From assembly GCA_041685145.1 (NCBI GenBank), contig JAWLGJ010000007.1, forward strand, positions 15,012 to 79,011: a stretch of 64,000 nt of DNA, written 5' to 3'. This document shows, piece after piece, positions 52,426 to 61,048 of this stretch. The notes under the pieces were generated by a model. It was not told where the DNA came from. It made no database searches and worked only from the letters and a program-made list of their open reading frames with translations. A program made the position numbers and the translations under genes. Source of the DNA: JAWLGJ01 sp041685145 (GTDB lineage Bacteria; Pseudomonadota; Alphaproteobacteria; Rhodospirillales; Magnetospirillaceae). Positions within the stretch are counted from its first letter, which is position 1. Every line of letters starts with the position of its first letter.

Positions 52426-54324
52426 CTACACCGCCCGGCGGCGGGCGGCGGGTACGTTGCGGGCGCGGTTGTCCTCTTCCTCGAACAGCGCCGCCAGTTG
52501 GCGCAGCATCGTTCCCCCCAGTTCCTCGGCGTCCATGATGGTCACCGCCCGGCGGTAATAGCGGGTGACGTCGTGGCCGATGCCGATGGCGATCAGCTCC
52601 ACCGGCGAGCGCGCCTCGATCCAGTCGATGACGTCGCGCAGGTGCTTTTCCAGATAGTTGCCCGGATTGACCGACAGCGTCGAATCGTCCACCGGCGCGC
52701 CGTCGGAGATCACCATCAGCACGCGCCGCTGCTCGGGGCGGGCGATCAGGCGCTGGTGCGCCCACAGCAGCGCCTCGCCGTCGATGTTCTCCTTGAGGAT
52801 ACCCTCGCGCAGCATCAGGCCCAGATTGCGGCGCGCCCGCCGCCAGGGGGTGTCGGCGGCCTTGTAGACGATGTGCCGCAGGTCGTTGAGCCGCCCGGGA
52901 TGGGCCGGGCGCGCGGCCTCCAGCCACGCCTCGCGGGCGCGGCCGCCCTTCCAGGCGCGGGTGGTGAAGCCGAGAATCTCCACCTTCACCCCGCAGCGTT
53001 CCAGGGTGCGGGCCAGGATGTCGGCGCTCATCGCCGCCACGGTGATCGGCCGCCCGCGCATGGAGCCGGAATTGTCCAACAGCAGCGTCACCACCGTATC
53101 GCGGAAGTCGGTGTCCTGCTCCTGCTTGAACGACAGGCTGTGCACCGGATTGGCGACGATGCGCGCCAGGCGCCCCGAATCCAGCAGCCCCTCCTCCAGA
53201 TCGAAGGCCCAGGCCCGCACCTGCTTGGCCATCAGCCGCCGCTGCAGGCGGTTGGCCAGGCGGCTGACGACGCCCTGCAGATGCGCCAGTTGCTGGTCGA
53301 GCTGGAAGCGCAGCCGCTGCAATTCCTCGGTGTCGCACAGCTCCTCGGCCTCGATAATCTGGTCGTAGTCGCGCGTATAGGCGCGGTAGGGGCGATCCTG
53401 GGCGTCGGGGCCGGCATTGTGGTGTAGGCGCCGGGCGCTGGCGCCGGCCGGCTCCTCGCTGCCGTGGCCGGGCAGCATGGCACCGTCGCTCATGTCGGCG
53501 TCGCCGGCGCCCTCGGCCTCGGCGGTGTCGCTGCCCTCGGCCTGGGTCTCGCCCTCGCCGCCCTGGGCCTGGCCCTGCTGGCCGCCCTGGGCCTGCGGCG
53601 CCTCGCCGCCCTCCTGCTCGTCCTCGGGCTCGGCGGACTGCGGATCCTCCTCGGCGGGGCTGGCGTCCTCCTCCTCGATGCCCAGATCGACCAGAAGCGC
53701 GTGCACGTCCTGGGCGAAGCGGTCCTGGTCGTCGATGTCCTCGGCCATCGCGCTCAGCCACGCCCCCACCCGCGCCTCGACCTCGCCGCGGGTCAGATCG
53801 AGCATCCGGCGCGCCGCCGGCGGCGTCGGCAGGCCGCCGAAATGCTCGCGCGCCAGCAGGCGCACCGTCTCCGCCAGCGGCACCTGGTCCGCGCGCACCA
53901 CCTTGTCCAGGTTCTCGCGGCGAAGCTGCTTGTCCAGCCAGACGGTCAGGTTTCCCGCCGCGCCCGGCAGCCGCCGCGCGCCCAGGGCCTCGACCCGCGA
54001 CTGCTCCAGCGCCTCGAACATCGCGCGCCCCTCGGCGCTGTGCGGCAGGCGCCGCGCGTGCAGGCGGGCGTCGTGGTGGCGCAGGCGCAGCGCCGCCGCA
54101 TCGCCGGCGCCGCGCAGGCGGGCCATGTCCTCGGGGTCGATGCGCCGTGGCGGAATCGGCAGCTTGACGTTGCGTCCGGCCAGCGCGCCGGTGCCGGCGG
54201 CGAAGCCGACCTCGACGCCGGTGCGCCCCGACACCGCCCGCACCGCGGCGGCCAGGCGGCGCTTGACCTCCTCCACCGGGCCTTCGCGCCGGGCGATCGG
54301 CTGACGGTTGTTGCTGACCGGCAT
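52426..54324 (-). CDS. cobT: Cobaltochelatase subunit CobT
   Basis: CobT is the VWA-domain subunit of the aerobic ATP-dependent cobaltochelatase CobNST. Residues about 215-300 are a Glu/Gln/Gly-rich linker. The C-terminal VWA domain carries the MIDAS motif DNSGSMRG at residue 417. RAWAFDLEEGLLDSGRLARIV and YRAYTRDYDQIIEAEELC are family-typical. Length is 632 aa. It begins 10 bp after cobS. Confidence 0.95.
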   Translation of the reverse strand: MPVSNNRQPIARREGPVEEVKRRLAAAVRAVSGRTGVEVGFAAGTGALAGRNVKLPIPPRRIDPEDMARLRGAGDAAALRLRHHDARLHARRLPHSAEGRAMFEALEQSRVEALGARRLPGAAGNLTVWLDKQLRRENLDKVVRADQVPLAETVRLLAREHFGGLPTPPAARRMLDLTRGEVEARVGAWLSAMAEDIDDQDRFAQDVHALLVDLGIEEEDASPAEEDPQSAEPEDEQEGGEAPQAQGGQQGQAQGGEGETQAEGSDTAEAEGAGDADMSDGAMLPGHGSEEPAGASARRLHHNAGPDAQDRPYRAYTRDYDQIIEAEELCDTEELQRLRFQLDQQLAHLQGVVSRLANRLQRRLMAKQVRAWAFDLEEGLLDSGRLARIVANPVHSLSFKQEQDTDFRDTVVTLLLDNSGSMRGRPITVAAMSADILARTLERCGVKVEILGFTTRAWKGGRAREAWLEAARPAHPGRLNDLRHIVYKAADTPWRRARRNLGLMLREGILKENIDGEALLWAHQRLIARPEQRRVLMVISDGAPVDDSTLSVNPGNYLEKHLRDVIDWIEARSPVELIAIGIGHDVTRYYRRAVTIMDAEELGGTMLRQLAALFEEEDNRARNVPAARRRAV

Positions 54325-54334
54325 CGCCCCTCCG

Positions 54335-55342
54335 CTACATCACCGTGGCGCGCACACCCAGATTGCCGAGGTCGCGCCCGAAGCAGCGCTGGTAATACTC
54401 GGCGACCAGCGGGCGCTCGACCTCGTCGCACTTGTTGAGGAAGGTGACCCGGAAGGCGAAGTCGACATCGCCGAAGATGGTGGCATTCTCGGCCCAGGTG
54501 ATGACGGTGCGCGGGCTCATGACCGTCGAGATGTCGCCATTGATGAACCCGGCGCGGGTCAGATCCGCCATCGCCACCATCGCCGAGACGGTCTCGCGGC
54601 CCTCCTTGCCGTCGTAGTCCGGCAGCCTGGACAGCACGATCTCGACCTCGGCGTCGTGGGGCAGGTAGTTCAGGGTAGCGACAATGTTCCAGCGGTCCAT
54701 CTGCCCCTGGTTGATCTGCTGGGTGCCGTGATACATGCCGGTGGTGTCGCCCAGGCCGACGGTGTTGGCGGTGGCGAACAGCCGGAAGGCGGGGTGGGGC
54801 CGAATCACCCGCGACTGGTCCAGCAGCGTCAACCGGCCCTCGACCTCCAGCACCCGCTGGATGACGAACATCACGTCGGGGCGGCCGGCGTCGTATTCGT
54901 CGAACACCAAGGCGCAGGGATGCTGCAGCGCCCAGGGCAGGATGCCCTCGCGGAATTCGGTCACCTGCTTGCCGTCGCGGATGACGATGGCGTCCTTGCC
55001 GATGAGGTCGATGCGGCTGACGTGGCTGTCGAGATTGACGCGCACGCAGGGCCAGTTCAGCCGCGCCGCCACCTGCTCGATATGGGTGGACTTGCCGGTG
55101 CCGTGGTAGCCCTGGATCATGACGCGCCGGTTGTGCGCGAAGCCGGCGAGGATGGCCAGGGTGGTATCGCGGTCGAAGCGGTAGGTGGCGTCGACCAGCG
55201 GCACATGCTCGCTGCCCTGCGAGAAGGCCGGAACCGTCATCTCGGAATCGATGCCGAAGGTCTGGCGCACCGAAATCTCGATGTCCGGCATCGCCTGGGG
55301 GTCGTCGGAGGCGAGGGGCGTGTTGGTTTCGCTGGAACGCAT
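54335..55342 (-). CDS. cobS: Cobaltochelatase subunit CobS
   Basis: CobS is the AAA+ subunit of cobaltochelatase. Walker A GYHGTGKST is at residues 78-86, Walker B and sensor follow (CALVFDEYDAGRPDVM), and ATANTVGLGDTTGMYHGTQQINQGQMDRWN is characteristic. Length is 335 aa. The ATG at 55342 has GGAAGG upstream. Together with CobT and CobN (not in the window) it inserts cobalt into hydrogenobyrinate diamide. Confidence 0.96.
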   Translation of the reverse strand: MRSSETNTPLASDDPQAMPDIEISVRQTFGIDSEMTVPAFSQGSEHVPLVDATYRFDRDTTLAILAGFAHNRRVMIQGYHGTGKSTHIEQVAARLNWPCVRVNLDSHVSRIDLIGKDAIVIRDGKQVTEFREGILPWALQHPCALVFDEYDAGRPDVMFVIQRVLEVEGRLTLLDQSRVIRPHPAFRLFATANTVGLGDTTGMYHGTQQINQGQMDRWNIVATLNYLPHDAEVEIVLSRLPDYDGKEGRETVSAMVAMADLTRAGFINGDISTVMSPRTVITWAENATIFGDVDFAFRVTFLNKCDEVERPLVAEYYQRCFGRDLGNLGVRATVM

Positions 55343-55393
55343 TTTACCTTCCGGTTGGGGGGCTTTGGTGTGGTGTGGGGCGCGCGGCCAGCG

Positions 55394-55960
55394 CTAGCCG
55401 CCCAGGCTGGCGCGCAGGGTGTTGTAGGCGCGGTTGATTTCCTTGAACCGCTCCTCGGCGGCCTTGGAGCCGTTGTTGGCGTCGGGATGGTGGCGCTTGA
55501 CGAGTTGCTTGTAGCGGGCCTTCAGCGCCGCCAGGTCGAACGGACCGTCCAGGCCCAGCACGCGCACCGCCTGCTCCTCGGCCGACGGCGCCCGGCGCAC
55601 CGGGGCGCCGCCCTCGCACTCGCCGGCGAAGAAGCCGAAGGGGTCGTGCATACGGGCGGAGTCGAAGCGGAACCGGCGCCCGCCGCCCAGCGTGCCCAGC
55701 CGCCAGGTGGGCCGTCGCCAGGTGACGTCCTGGCGCAGCATCCCCTCGATCTCCTCGGTGGACATGCCGGCGTAGTAGTCCCAGGCGGCGTTGTAGGCGC
55801 GGACATGGTCGAGGCAGAACCAGTAATAGCTGTTCAGCCGCTCGCGCGAGCGCGGCGCGCGGTATTCGCCGGAACGGTCGCAGCCGGGATGGTCGCAGTG
55901 ACGCGCCGGCGCCTCGCGGGCCCTTCCCTTCGCCGTTTCGCTGTCGCACATCCGTTCCAT
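55394..55960 (-). CDS. DnaJ-domain protein with N-terminal Cys/His motif
   Basis: A 188-residue protein: an N-terminal CDHPGCDRSGEYRAPRSR...YYWFCLDH zinc-binding-like segment (C22, C27, C49, H52), a middle FDSARMHDPFGFF, and a J domain at about 136-188 with HPD (VKRHHPDANNG) and EINRAYNTL. The J domain should recruit Hsp70 to a client. It lies 51 bp ahead of cobS on the same strand, an arrangement kept in Alphaproteobacteria, with no proven link to cobalamin. Confidence 0.88.
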   Translation of the reverse strand: MERMCDSETAKGRAREAPARHCDHPGCDRSGEYRAPRSRERLNSYYWFCLDHVRAYNAAWDYYAGMSTEEIEGMLRQDVTWRRPTWRLGTLGGGRRFRFDSARMHDPFGFFAGECEGGAPVRRAPSAEEQAVRVLGLDGPFDLAALKARYKQLVKRHHPDANNGSKAAEERFKEINRAYNTLRASLGG

Positions 55961-55968
55961 GACACCTC

Positions 55969-55997
55969 ACTATGAGCACTCGCCCGGCTCCTGACAA
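55969..55997 (-). promoter_or_regulatory. Promoter of the dnaJ-like/cobS/cobT unit
   Basis: TTGTCA (55997-55992), 17 bases, CATAGT (55974-55969), eight bases before the ATG at 55960, so the leader is very short (one or two bases). Confidence 0.45.
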
Positions 55998-56035
55998 GCC
56001 ATCCCCCGTGCGGCCGAGCCTCCCCTTGCGTCGGC

Positions 56036-56064
56036 TTGACGCACGCCGCCGGGACGGGCAGGTT
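56036..56064 (+). promoter_or_regulatory. Promoter of bolA
   Basis: TTGACG (56036-56041), 17 bases, CAGGTT (56059-56064), 25 bp before the start. Confidence 0.5.
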
Positions 56065-56089
56065 TGCCGAGGCCCGCACAGGAGACGAC

Positions 56090-56371
56090 ATGAGCGTTCG
56101 CGACACCATGGAACGGAAGCTCCGTGACGCATTCGCCCCGGAGCGCCTGGAGATTATCGACGACTCGCAGCGCCACGCAGGCCACGCCGGAGCCCACCCC
56201 GAAGGGGAGTCCCACTTCCGGCTGGAAATGGTGTCCGCGGCCTTCGAAGGGAAGTCCCGCGTGGAGCGGCAGCGGATGGTCTACGCGGTTCTCTCGCAAG
56301 AATTGCAGGACCGCGTGCACGCCCTGAACCTGCGCCTTTTCGCCCCGGGCGAGAACAATCGTAATTTTTAA
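56090..56371 (+). CDS. bolA: BolA-family protein
   Basis: A 93-residue class II KH-fold protein, with HAGAHPEGESHFRLEMVSAAFEGKSRVERQRMVYAVL matching BolA. BolA proteins bind monothiol glutaredoxins and Fe-S clusters and affect morphology and stress responses. It has AGGAG upstream and reads away from the DnaJ-like gene. A monothiol glutaredoxin, often adjacent in this lineage, is not next to it here. Confidence 0.93.
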   Translation: MSVRDTMERKLRDAFAPERLEIIDDSQRHAGHAGAHPEGESHFRLEMVSAAFEGKSRVERQRMVYAVLSQELQDRVHALNLRLFAPGENNRNF

Positions 56372-56487
56372 CAACATCGCCGGTTAGGCCACGGGCCGGT
56401 TCGCCGGCGTGATGCAACCCTCGCTTGCACGGGGCGGGGGGAGGCGTCATACTGCCCGGCGAGGCGCAGGCTTGGTTGGGGAGGAGC

Positions 56488-56835
56488 ATGGAGCGGGAGC
56501 TCCTGGAGAGCGTGCTGGAAAGCCGCAACGTCACCGTTTCGGGACGCCGCACCAGCATGCGCCTGGAACCCGACATGTGGGACGCCCTGGCGGAAATCTG
56601 CCGGCGCGAGGGCATGACCATGAACCAGTTGTGCTCGCGCATCGACGAGATGCGCCGCGGCGGCTCGCTGACCTCGGCGACGCGCGTCTATGTCATGCGC
56701 TATTTCCGCCGCCGCGCCGCCGACGCCGATTCCGACGCCGCCCCCGACGCCGCCCCCGACTCCGGGGCCGAGGGCGACGGCCCCGCCGGCGGCCGCGGCG
56801 ACGGCACGCGCCCCAACCTTCAGTCGCCGGTATAG
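56488..56835 (+). CDS. Ribbon-helix-helix domain protein
   Basis: A 115-residue protein. RNVTVSGRRTSMRLEPDMWDALAEICRREGMTMNQLCSRIDEMR is the RHH_4 type seen in Alphaproteobacteria, and the rest is an Asp/Ala/Pro/Gly-rich tail. Likely a DNA-binding regulator. GGGGAGGAGC precedes the ATG. Its end overlaps the convergent DUF2889 gene by 16 bp. Confidence 0.88.
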   Translation: MERELLESVLESRNVTVSGRRTSMRLEPDMWDALAEICRREGMTMNQLCSRIDEMRRGGSLTSATRVYVMRYFRRRAADADSDAAPDAAPDSGAEGDGPAGGRGDGTRPNLQSPV

Positions 56836-57359
56836 AAGTCCGGCCAGCGCCGCTTCGCCACCGGCCCGTCCGCCGCCTGGGCGTGGCAGGAATCGAGGAG
56901 CGGCGGGCGCTTGCCCGCCTCGGCGCCTTCGGCGCGCGCCCGCACCAGCGTCTGCCAGGCGGTGGTCGCCAGCGGCGCGAACAACTCGACGACGTGGGTG
57001 CAGCCCTTGGTGCCGCCGTGGCGGCGGCGCACCTCGCGCAGGAAGCCGGGGCCGATGGTCAGCCCGACGATGTCCTGGAAGGCCGGCGCGATGGCGTTGC
57101 AGATGCCGTAGGGGCCGGCGTCGATGGCCACCTCGACGGCGCGCACGGTCATGGCGCCGTCGACGGTCAGGCGCACCGCCATGTCATGCACCGGCTCGCC
57201 CGCCTCGATGCGGCCGCGGTCGTGGTTGTCGAAGCCATAGGTCTTGCGGTCGGTCAATCGCGCCTCGACGTCCCACAGCCCGTCGGCGCGGCGATAGCCG
57301 CGGCAGACGATGTCGCGCTGGTGGATTTCGTCGCGTTCGGCGGGCGGGGACAGCGGCAT
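56820..57359 (-). CDS. DUF2889 protein
   Basis: A 179-residue protein with the DUF2889 core QRDIVCRGYRRADGLWDVEARLTDRKTYGF, VHDMAVRLTVDGAMTVRAVEV and GLTIGPGFLREVRRRHGGTKGCTHVVELFAPLATTAWQT. Function unknown. The chosen ATG 57359 has no Shine-Dalgarno, but a promoter ends 10 bp before it, implying a leaderless or nearly leaderless message. Confidence 0.85.
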   Translation of the reverse strand: MPLSPPAERDEIHQRDIVCRGYRRADGLWDVEARLTDRKTYGFDNHDRGRIEAGEPVHDMAVRLTVDGAMTVRAVEVAIDAGPYGICNAIAPAFQDIVGLTIGPGFLREVRRRHGGTKGCTHVVELFAPLATTAWQTLVRARAEGAEAGKRPPLLDSCHAQAADGPVAKRRWPDFYTGD

Positions 57360-57369
57360 GGCGTGGAGG

Positions 57370-57398
57370 AAGCTAGGCGCGCCACCGGCCGTGGTCAA
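57370..57398 (-). promoter_or_regulatory. Promoter of DUF2889 gene, nearly leaderless
   Basis: TTGACC (57398-57393), 17 bases, TAGCTT (57375-57370) on the minus strand; the ATG is 10 bp past the -10, leaving a leader of about three bases and no ribosome-binding site. Confidence 0.55.
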
Positions 57399-57407
57399 GC
57401 GGCGGCG

Positions 57408-57445
57408 AAAAAAGAAACCCTCCCGGCCAGCGGGGCCGGGAGGGT
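57408..57445 (-). terminator. Strong intrinsic terminator of sdhCDAB
   Basis: On the minus strand a perfect 12-bp stem (ACCCTCCCGGCC with GGCCGGGAGGGT, arms 57445-57434 and 57428-57417, 5-base loop) is followed by TTCTTTTTT. A second perfect 8-bp hairpin, CCGCTTCC/GGAAGCGG (57463-57485), sits right after the sdhB stop. Together they insulate the DUF2889 gene and stabilise the sdh 3' end. Confidence 0.9.
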
Positions 57446-57485
57446 CAAGTCGAGGGAAACGACCGCTTCCGTGTACGGGAAGCGG

Positions 57486-58265
57486 CTACCGCCGCTCCAC
57501 CAGCTTCTGTTTCAAGGAGCCGATGGCCTGGGCGGGATTGAGGCCCTTGGGGCACACGGTCGTGCAGTTCATGATCGTGTGGCACCGATAGAGCCGGAAG
57601 GGATCGTTCAGTTCGTCGAGGCGCTCGCCGGTGGCCTCGTCGCGGGAATCGTGCACCCAGCGCGCCGCCTGCAACAGGATCGCCGGGCCCAGGTAGCGCT
57701 CGCCGTTCCACCAATAGCTGGGGCAGGAGGTCTGGCAGCAGAAGCACAGGATGCACTCCCACAGGCCGTCGAGCTTGGCGCGCTCCTCGGGGCTCTGGCG
57801 GCGCTCGGCGTTCGGCGGCGGCGGGGTGTCGGCCTGCAACCAGGGCTTGATCGACTCGTACTGAGCGTAGGGCACGGTGAGGTCGGGCACCAGATCCTTG
57901 ACCACCGGCATGTGCGGCAGCGGATAGATCTTGACGTCGCCCTCGATGTCCTCGATCGGTTTCAGGCAGGCCAGGGTGTTGGTGCCGTCGATGTTCAGCG
58001 CGCAGCTTCCGCAGATGCCCTCGCGGCAGGAACGCCGGAAGGTCAGGGTGGCGTCGACCTCGTTCTTGATCTTGATCAGCGCGTCCAGGACCATCGGCCC
58101 GCACGCCTCCAGATCAAGCTCGTAGCTGTCGACGCGCGGGTTCTCGCCGCTGTCGGGATCCCAGCGGTAGATGTGGAAGGTGCGGACCTTCTTGGCGCCG
58201 GCGGGCGCCTTGAAGGTGCGGCCCTGCTTGACCCGGGAGTGGGCGGGGAGCGCGAACTCGACCAT
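57486..58265 (-). CDS. sdhB: Succinate dehydrogenase iron-sulfur subunit
   Basis: SdhB carries the 2Fe-2S, 4Fe-4S and 3Fe-4S clusters. SCREGICGSCALNIDGTNTLAC binds the first; CILCFCCQTSCPSYWWN and CHTIMNCTTVCPKGLNP bind the others. Length is 259 aa. It is last in sdhC-sdhD-sdhA-sdhB, 16 bp after sdhA. Confidence 0.97.
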   Translation of the reverse strand: MVEFALPAHSRVKQGRTFKAPAGAKKVRTFHIYRWDPDSGENPRVDSYELDLEACGPMVLDALIKIKNEVDATLTFRRSCREGICGSCALNIDGTNTLACLKPIEDIEGDVKIYPLPHMPVVKDLVPDLTVPYAQYESIKPWLQADTPPPPNAERRQSPEERAKLDGLWECILCFCCQTSCPSYWWNGERYLGPAILLQAARWVHDSRDEATGERLDELNDPFRLYRCHTIMNCTTVCPKGLNPAQAIGSLKQKLVERR

Positions 58266-58281
58266 TCGATTCCTCGCAGCT

Positions 58282-60069
58282 TCAGTAGACCCGCGCCTTG
58301 GGCGGGATGTAGTCGACTTCGTCGGTAAGCGTATAGGTGTGCACCGGGCGGTAGTCGAGGCGCACCTGCCCCTTTTCGTCCACCCAGGCGAGGCTGTGTT
58401 TCATCCAGGTGTCGTCGTCCCGGTCGGGGAAGTCCTCGCGGGCATGGGCGCCGCGGCTTTCCTTGCGCGCCTCGGCGGAATGGATGGTGGCCTTGGCGCA
58501 GGCGAGGAGGTTTTCCAGCTCCAGCGTCTCGACCAGGTCGGAGTTCCAGATCATCGAGCGGTCGGAGACGCGCAGATCGGCGAGCCCCTCCCAGATTTCG
58601 TCGATGGCCTTGACGCCCTCGGCCAGGGTCTCCTGGGTGCGGAAGACGGCGGCGTCGCGCTGCATGGCGCGCTGCATCCGGCCGCGAATGTCGGCGGTGG
58701 GCGAGCCGCCGTCGGCGTGGCGCAGGCGGTCGAAACGCCCCAGCGCGGCGTCGGCGGCGTCGTCGGGCAGCGCCGCGTGGGCGGCGCCGGGCTTGACGAC
58801 CTCGGCGGCCCGCAGGGCGGCGGCGCGGCCGAAGACGACGATGTCCAGCAGCGAATTGGTGCCCAGGCGGTTGGCGCCATGCACCGAGACGCTGGCGCAC
58901 TCGCCGATGGCCATCAGGCCGGGGCACACCGCGTCGGCGTCGTCCTTGGTGGGGCGCAGCACCTCGCCGCGGTAATTGGTGGGGATGCCGCCCATGTTGT
59001 AGTGCACCGTCGGCAGCACCGGAATCGGCTCCCGCGTGGCGTCGACGCCGGCGAAAATCTTGGCGGTCTCGGTGATGCCGGGCAGGCGCTGGTGCAGGAT
59101 GTCGGCGCCCAGATGCTCCAGGTGCAGGTGAATGTGGTCGTTCTCGGCCCCGACGCCGCGCCCCTCGCGAATCTCGATGGTCATGGCGCGGCTGACGACG
59201 TCGCGGCTGGCGAGATCCTTGGCGGTGGGGGCGTAGCGCTCCATGAAGCGCTCGCCGGCGGAATTGGTCAGATAACCGCCCTCGCCGCGCGCGCCCTCGG
59301 TGATCAGACACCCCGAGCCGTAGATGCCGGTGGGGTGGAACTGCACGAACTCCATGTCCTGCAACGGCAGGCCGGCGCGGGCCACCATGCCGTTGCCGTC
59401 GCCGGTGCAGGTGTGCGCCGAGGTGCAGGAGAAATAGGCCCGGCCGTAGCCGCCGGTGGCCAGCACCGTCATGTGGGCGCGGAAGACGTGGATGGAGCCG
59501 TCGTCGAGGTTCCAGGCCACGACGCCGCGGCACGCCCCCTCGGCGTCCATGATCAGGTCGATGGCGATGAACTCGACGAAGAACTCGCAGCCGTGCTTGA
59601 GGCTCTGCTGGTAGAGGCTGTGCAGGATGGCGTGGCCGGTGCGGTCGGCGGCGGCGCAGGCGCGCTGCACCGGCGCCTCGCCGTAGTTGCGCATGTGGCC
59701 GCCGAAGGGGCGCTGGTAGATGCGCCCGTCCTCGGTGCGGCTGAACGGCACCCCGAAATGCTCCAGCTCGTAGACCGCCGGGATGGCCTCGCGGCACATG
59801 TATTCGATGGCGTCCTGATCGCCCAGCCAGTCCGACCCCTTGACGGTGTCGTACATGTGCCAGCGCCAGTTGTCCTCGGCCATGTTGCCGAGCGCGGCGC
59901 CGATGCCGCCCTGGGCGGCGACGGTGTGGCTGCGGGTGGGGAAGACCTTGGTGACGCAGGCCGTCTTCAGGCCCGCGGCGCCCATGCCCAGGGTGGCGCG
60001 CAGGCCGGCGCCGCCGGCGCCGACGACGACGACGTCGTAATAGTGGGTGTGGACCTGGTAGGCCGCCAT
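58282..60069 (-). CDS. sdhA: Succinate dehydrogenase flavoprotein subunit
   Basis: The FAD subunit that oxidises succinate. VVVVGAGGAGLRATLGM binds FAD, RSHTVAAQGGIGAALGNM carries the FAD-linking His, and the active-site region HPTGIYGSGCLITEGARGEGGYL and HGANRLGTNSLLD are intact. Length is 595 aa. It starts 4 bp after sdhD and forms complex II with SdhB and the anchors. Confidence 0.98.
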   Translation of the reverse strand: MAAYQVHTHYYDVVVVGAGGAGLRATLGMGAAGLKTACVTKVFPTRSHTVAAQGGIGAALGNMAEDNWRWHMYDTVKGSDWLGDQDAIEYMCREAIPAVYELEHFGVPFSRTEDGRIYQRPFGGHMRNYGEAPVQRACAAADRTGHAILHSLYQQSLKHGCEFFVEFIAIDLIMDAEGACRGVVAWNLDDGSIHVFRAHMTVLATGGYGRAYFSCTSAHTCTGDGNGMVARAGLPLQDMEFVQFHPTGIYGSGCLITEGARGEGGYLTNSAGERFMERYAPTAKDLASRDVVSRAMTIEIREGRGVGAENDHIHLHLEHLGADILHQRLPGITETAKIFAGVDATREPIPVLPTVHYNMGGIPTNYRGEVLRPTKDDADAVCPGLMAIGECASVSVHGANRLGTNSLLDIVVFGRAAALRAAEVVKPGAAHAALPDDAADAALGRFDRLRHADGGSPTADIRGRMQRAMQRDAAVFRTQETLAEGVKAIDEIWEGLADLRVSDRSMIWNSDLVETLELENLLACAKATIHSAEARKESRGAHAREDFPDRDDDTWMKHSLAWVDEKGQVRLDYRPVHTYTLTDEVDYIPPKARVY

Positions 60070-60073
60070 TCGC

Positions 60074-60454
60074 CTAGCCTCCGATGCCGAACATGATCAC
60101 CGCCAGCGCGGCGAAGGCGCCCAACCCCACGCCCAGCAGCCGCAGCGCGATCAGCGAGGCGAGCTTCACCGCCTCGTCATGCACATAATCCTCGATCACC
60201 ACCTGCACCCCCAGCACCGCGTGCCAGAAGGTGACGATGACGACCAGCACCATCATCGCCAGATTGCCGGGATTGGCGAAGAAGGCCCGGAAGGTCTCGT
60301 AGTCGGCGCCGACAAGGCCCAGCATCGAGATCACGAACCACAGGCTCAGCGGCACCAGGGCGACGGCGGTCAGCCGCTGCAGCCACCAATGGCCGACGCC
60401 CTCCTTGGCCGAGCCGAGGCCGCGCGCGCGGCCCAACGGGGATTGCAGAGCCAT
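60074..60454 (-). CDS. sdhD: Succinate dehydrogenase hydrophobic anchor subunit D
   Basis: A 126-residue protein with three membrane helices (LTAVALVPLSLWFVISMLGLV; LAMMVLVVIVTFWHAVLGVQVV; ASLIALRLLGVGLGAFAALAVIMFGI). WHAVLGVQVVIEDYVHDE is the conserved heme and quinone-side motif. The start is ATG 60454, rather than GTG 60460, behind GGGGGGTGACG. Anchors SdhAB with SdhC. Confidence 0.93.
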   Translation of the reverse strand: MALQSPLGRARGLGSAKEGVGHWWLQRLTAVALVPLSLWFVISMLGLVGADYETFRAFFANPGNLAMMVLVVIVTFWHAVLGVQVVIEDYVHDEAVKLASLIALRLLGVGLGAFAALAVIMFGIGG

Positions 60455-60464
60455 CGTCACCCCC

Positions 60465-60851
60465 CTACCACTGCGAAAAGCCGACGATCCACGACGCCAG
60501 GGTCAGCACCGCCGCCACCGCCAGCACCACCCGGCCGGAACGGTAGGCCTGCGGCAGTTCGAAGCCCCAGCCGATGTCCCACAGCAGATGCCGGATGCCG
60601 TTGCACAGGTGATAGAACAGCGCCGCCGACCAGCCCATCAGCAGCAGCACCCCCAGCCAGGAGCCGACCAGCGCCTGCGCGCGGGCGAACTCCTCGGGGC
60701 CGTAGGCGGCGGCCCCCAGCCAATAGGCCAGCAGCAGCGTGCCCAGCGCCAGGAAGACGCCGGTGGCGCGGTGGGTGATCGACATCAGCGCCAGCATCGG
60801 CAGCCGATAGATCTGCAGGTGCGGTGACAGCGGTCGGTTGCGGGTGCTCAT
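60465..60851 (-). CDS. sdhC: Succinate dehydrogenase cytochrome b subunit
   Basis: A 128-residue protein opening STRNRPLSPHLQIYRLPMLALMSITHRATGVFL, the SdhC signature. YHLCNGIRHLLWDIG carries the heme-ligand His. Three membrane helices. First gene of sdhCDAB with ATG 60851 behind GAGGGG. Confidence 0.95.
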   Translation of the reverse strand: MSTRNRPLSPHLQIYRLPMLALMSITHRATGVFLALGTLLLAYWLGAAAYGPEEFARAQALVGSWLGVLLLMGWSAALFYHLCNGIRHLLWDIGWGFELPQAYRSGRVVLAVAAVLTLASWIVGFSQW

Positions 60852-60898
60852 TTGCGGCCCCTCGCGAAGGACTCGTTTATTGTGGCGATGCAGCAAAG

Positions 60899-60927
60899 GT
60901 TCTAGACCGCCAGTTTGGTCAAGTCAA
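60899..60927 (-). promoter_or_regulatory. Promoter of sdhCDAB
   Basis: TTGACT (60927-60922), 17 bases, TAGAAC (60904-60899) on the minus strand, 48 bp before sdhC. Upstream of it the 9-mer CTACCCGAT occurs twice in the same orientation (60937-60945 and 61007-61015, 70 bp apart, read on the plus strand), possible regulator sites. Confidence 0.6.
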
Positions 60928-61048
60928 CGCCGCAGACTACCCGATCTGGCGGGGACGCTTATGCAGAAAGTCTGAAATAACCGCGACTTCTGCCCAGTCC
61001 GAAAACCTACCCGATGGGACGGCCCCGGCGCGGCCGCCGCGCCGCGGG

